Source of the DNA: Bacteroidales bacterium
GTDB lineage: Bacteria; Bacteroidota; Bacteroidia; Bacteroidales; UBA4417
Length of the DNA: 43,781 nt
Reading direction: 5' to 3'
Assembly (NCBI GenBank): GCA_016707785.1
Contig: JADJGZ010000028.1
Coordinates: 1-43,781 of the forward strand
Positions 43,596-43,781 of this stretch are shown in pieces. The stretch's first letter is position 1; each line of letters opens with the position of its first letter. The notes under the pieces were generated by a model that was not told where the DNA came from, searched no databases, and saw only the letters and a list, made by a program, of their open reading frames with translations. The position numbers and the translations under genes were made by a program.

Positions 43596-43781
43596 AGTTT
43601 TCGTTTTAAAAGTGAACTTATATATTCAAAATATTGGATGTCTTTCATCCACGCCAATACAAAGGTGGATAGAAGAAGAGCAAAATGTATTACATCTGGT
43701 CTCTTTAATATTACATAATTTACATATCCAGGGGAAACTCAGCAAAGTGAAAAAAATTTAACACAGAATAACGAATGAAAA

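Overview
The window looks like a chromosomal segment of a member of the Bacteroidota, probably Bacteroidales-like. The grounds are repeated TAnnTTTG-type -7 promoter boxes, few Shine-Dalgarno sequences, many short lipoprotein signals, a four-helix-bundle accessory gene, WG repeats, and a clade-II-type nos cluster. No 16S rRNA or tRNA gene was seen, so placement below phylum is inference.

Layout. (1) 1-2.4 kb: the tail of a broken nosD, intact nosF and nosY, and a convergent FAS1 (fasciclin) lipoprotein gene. (2) 2.8-10.8 kb: an internally deleted cupin, two TetR-type regulator genes with frameshifts, and a tripartite RND efflux operon (TolC, adaptor, a four-helix-bundle gene, pump). (3) 10.8-15.3 kb: a heptanucleotide tandem array, a DUF2141 protein, outer-membrane proteins (one OMPLA-like), a short TetR and a calcineurin-like phosphoesterase. 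(4) 15.6-17.2 kb: a PepSY-type membrane protein. (5) 17.2-32.0 kb: a nitrogen-oxide island. It holds a DUF438/hemerythrin/PAS protein, an Rrf2 regulator divergent from a RIC/ScdA di-iron protein, a second hemerythrin, cytochrome c, nosZ, a membrane protein, a WG-repeat cassette, nosL, nosD, nosF, nosY, a second FAS1 gene, and an Rrf2-subunit II-NO reductase operon on the minus strand. (6) 32.3-38.7 kb: a His-rich protein and a heavy-metal-type CBA efflux operon. (7) 38.8-43.6 kb: a methyltransferase, a DMT transporter with a 63-residue His-rich tail, a hemerythrin-like protein, a LuxR-type regulator, a beta-barrel protein, a small cytochrome c and a lipoprotein.

How it fits together. The island would reduce NO to N2O (a non-canonical heme-copper NO reductase) and N2O to N2 (NosZ). 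NosDFY and NosL would handle copper-site assembly, hemerythrin-type proteins would handle NO sensing or Fe-S repair, and two Rrf2 proteins with identical Cys spacing would control it. No nitrite reductase gene is visible here, so the window supports NO and N2O consumption rather than complete denitrification.

Most notable observations. The nosD(3' end)-nosF-nosY-FAS1 block occurs twice, about 26.5 kb apart, and the same inverted repeat covers the -7 box of both FAS1 genes at the same distance from the start codon. The NO reductase catalytic subunit has Asp where canonical enzymes have the first non-heme-metal His, and its subunit II has lost the CuA ligands. A WG-repeat gene followed by a fold-back sequence sits inside the nos cluster. 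Single-base frameshifts, often in homopolymers, are concentrated in the first 22 kb and include nosZ. They may be sequencing errors, and this must be settled before any gene is called dead.
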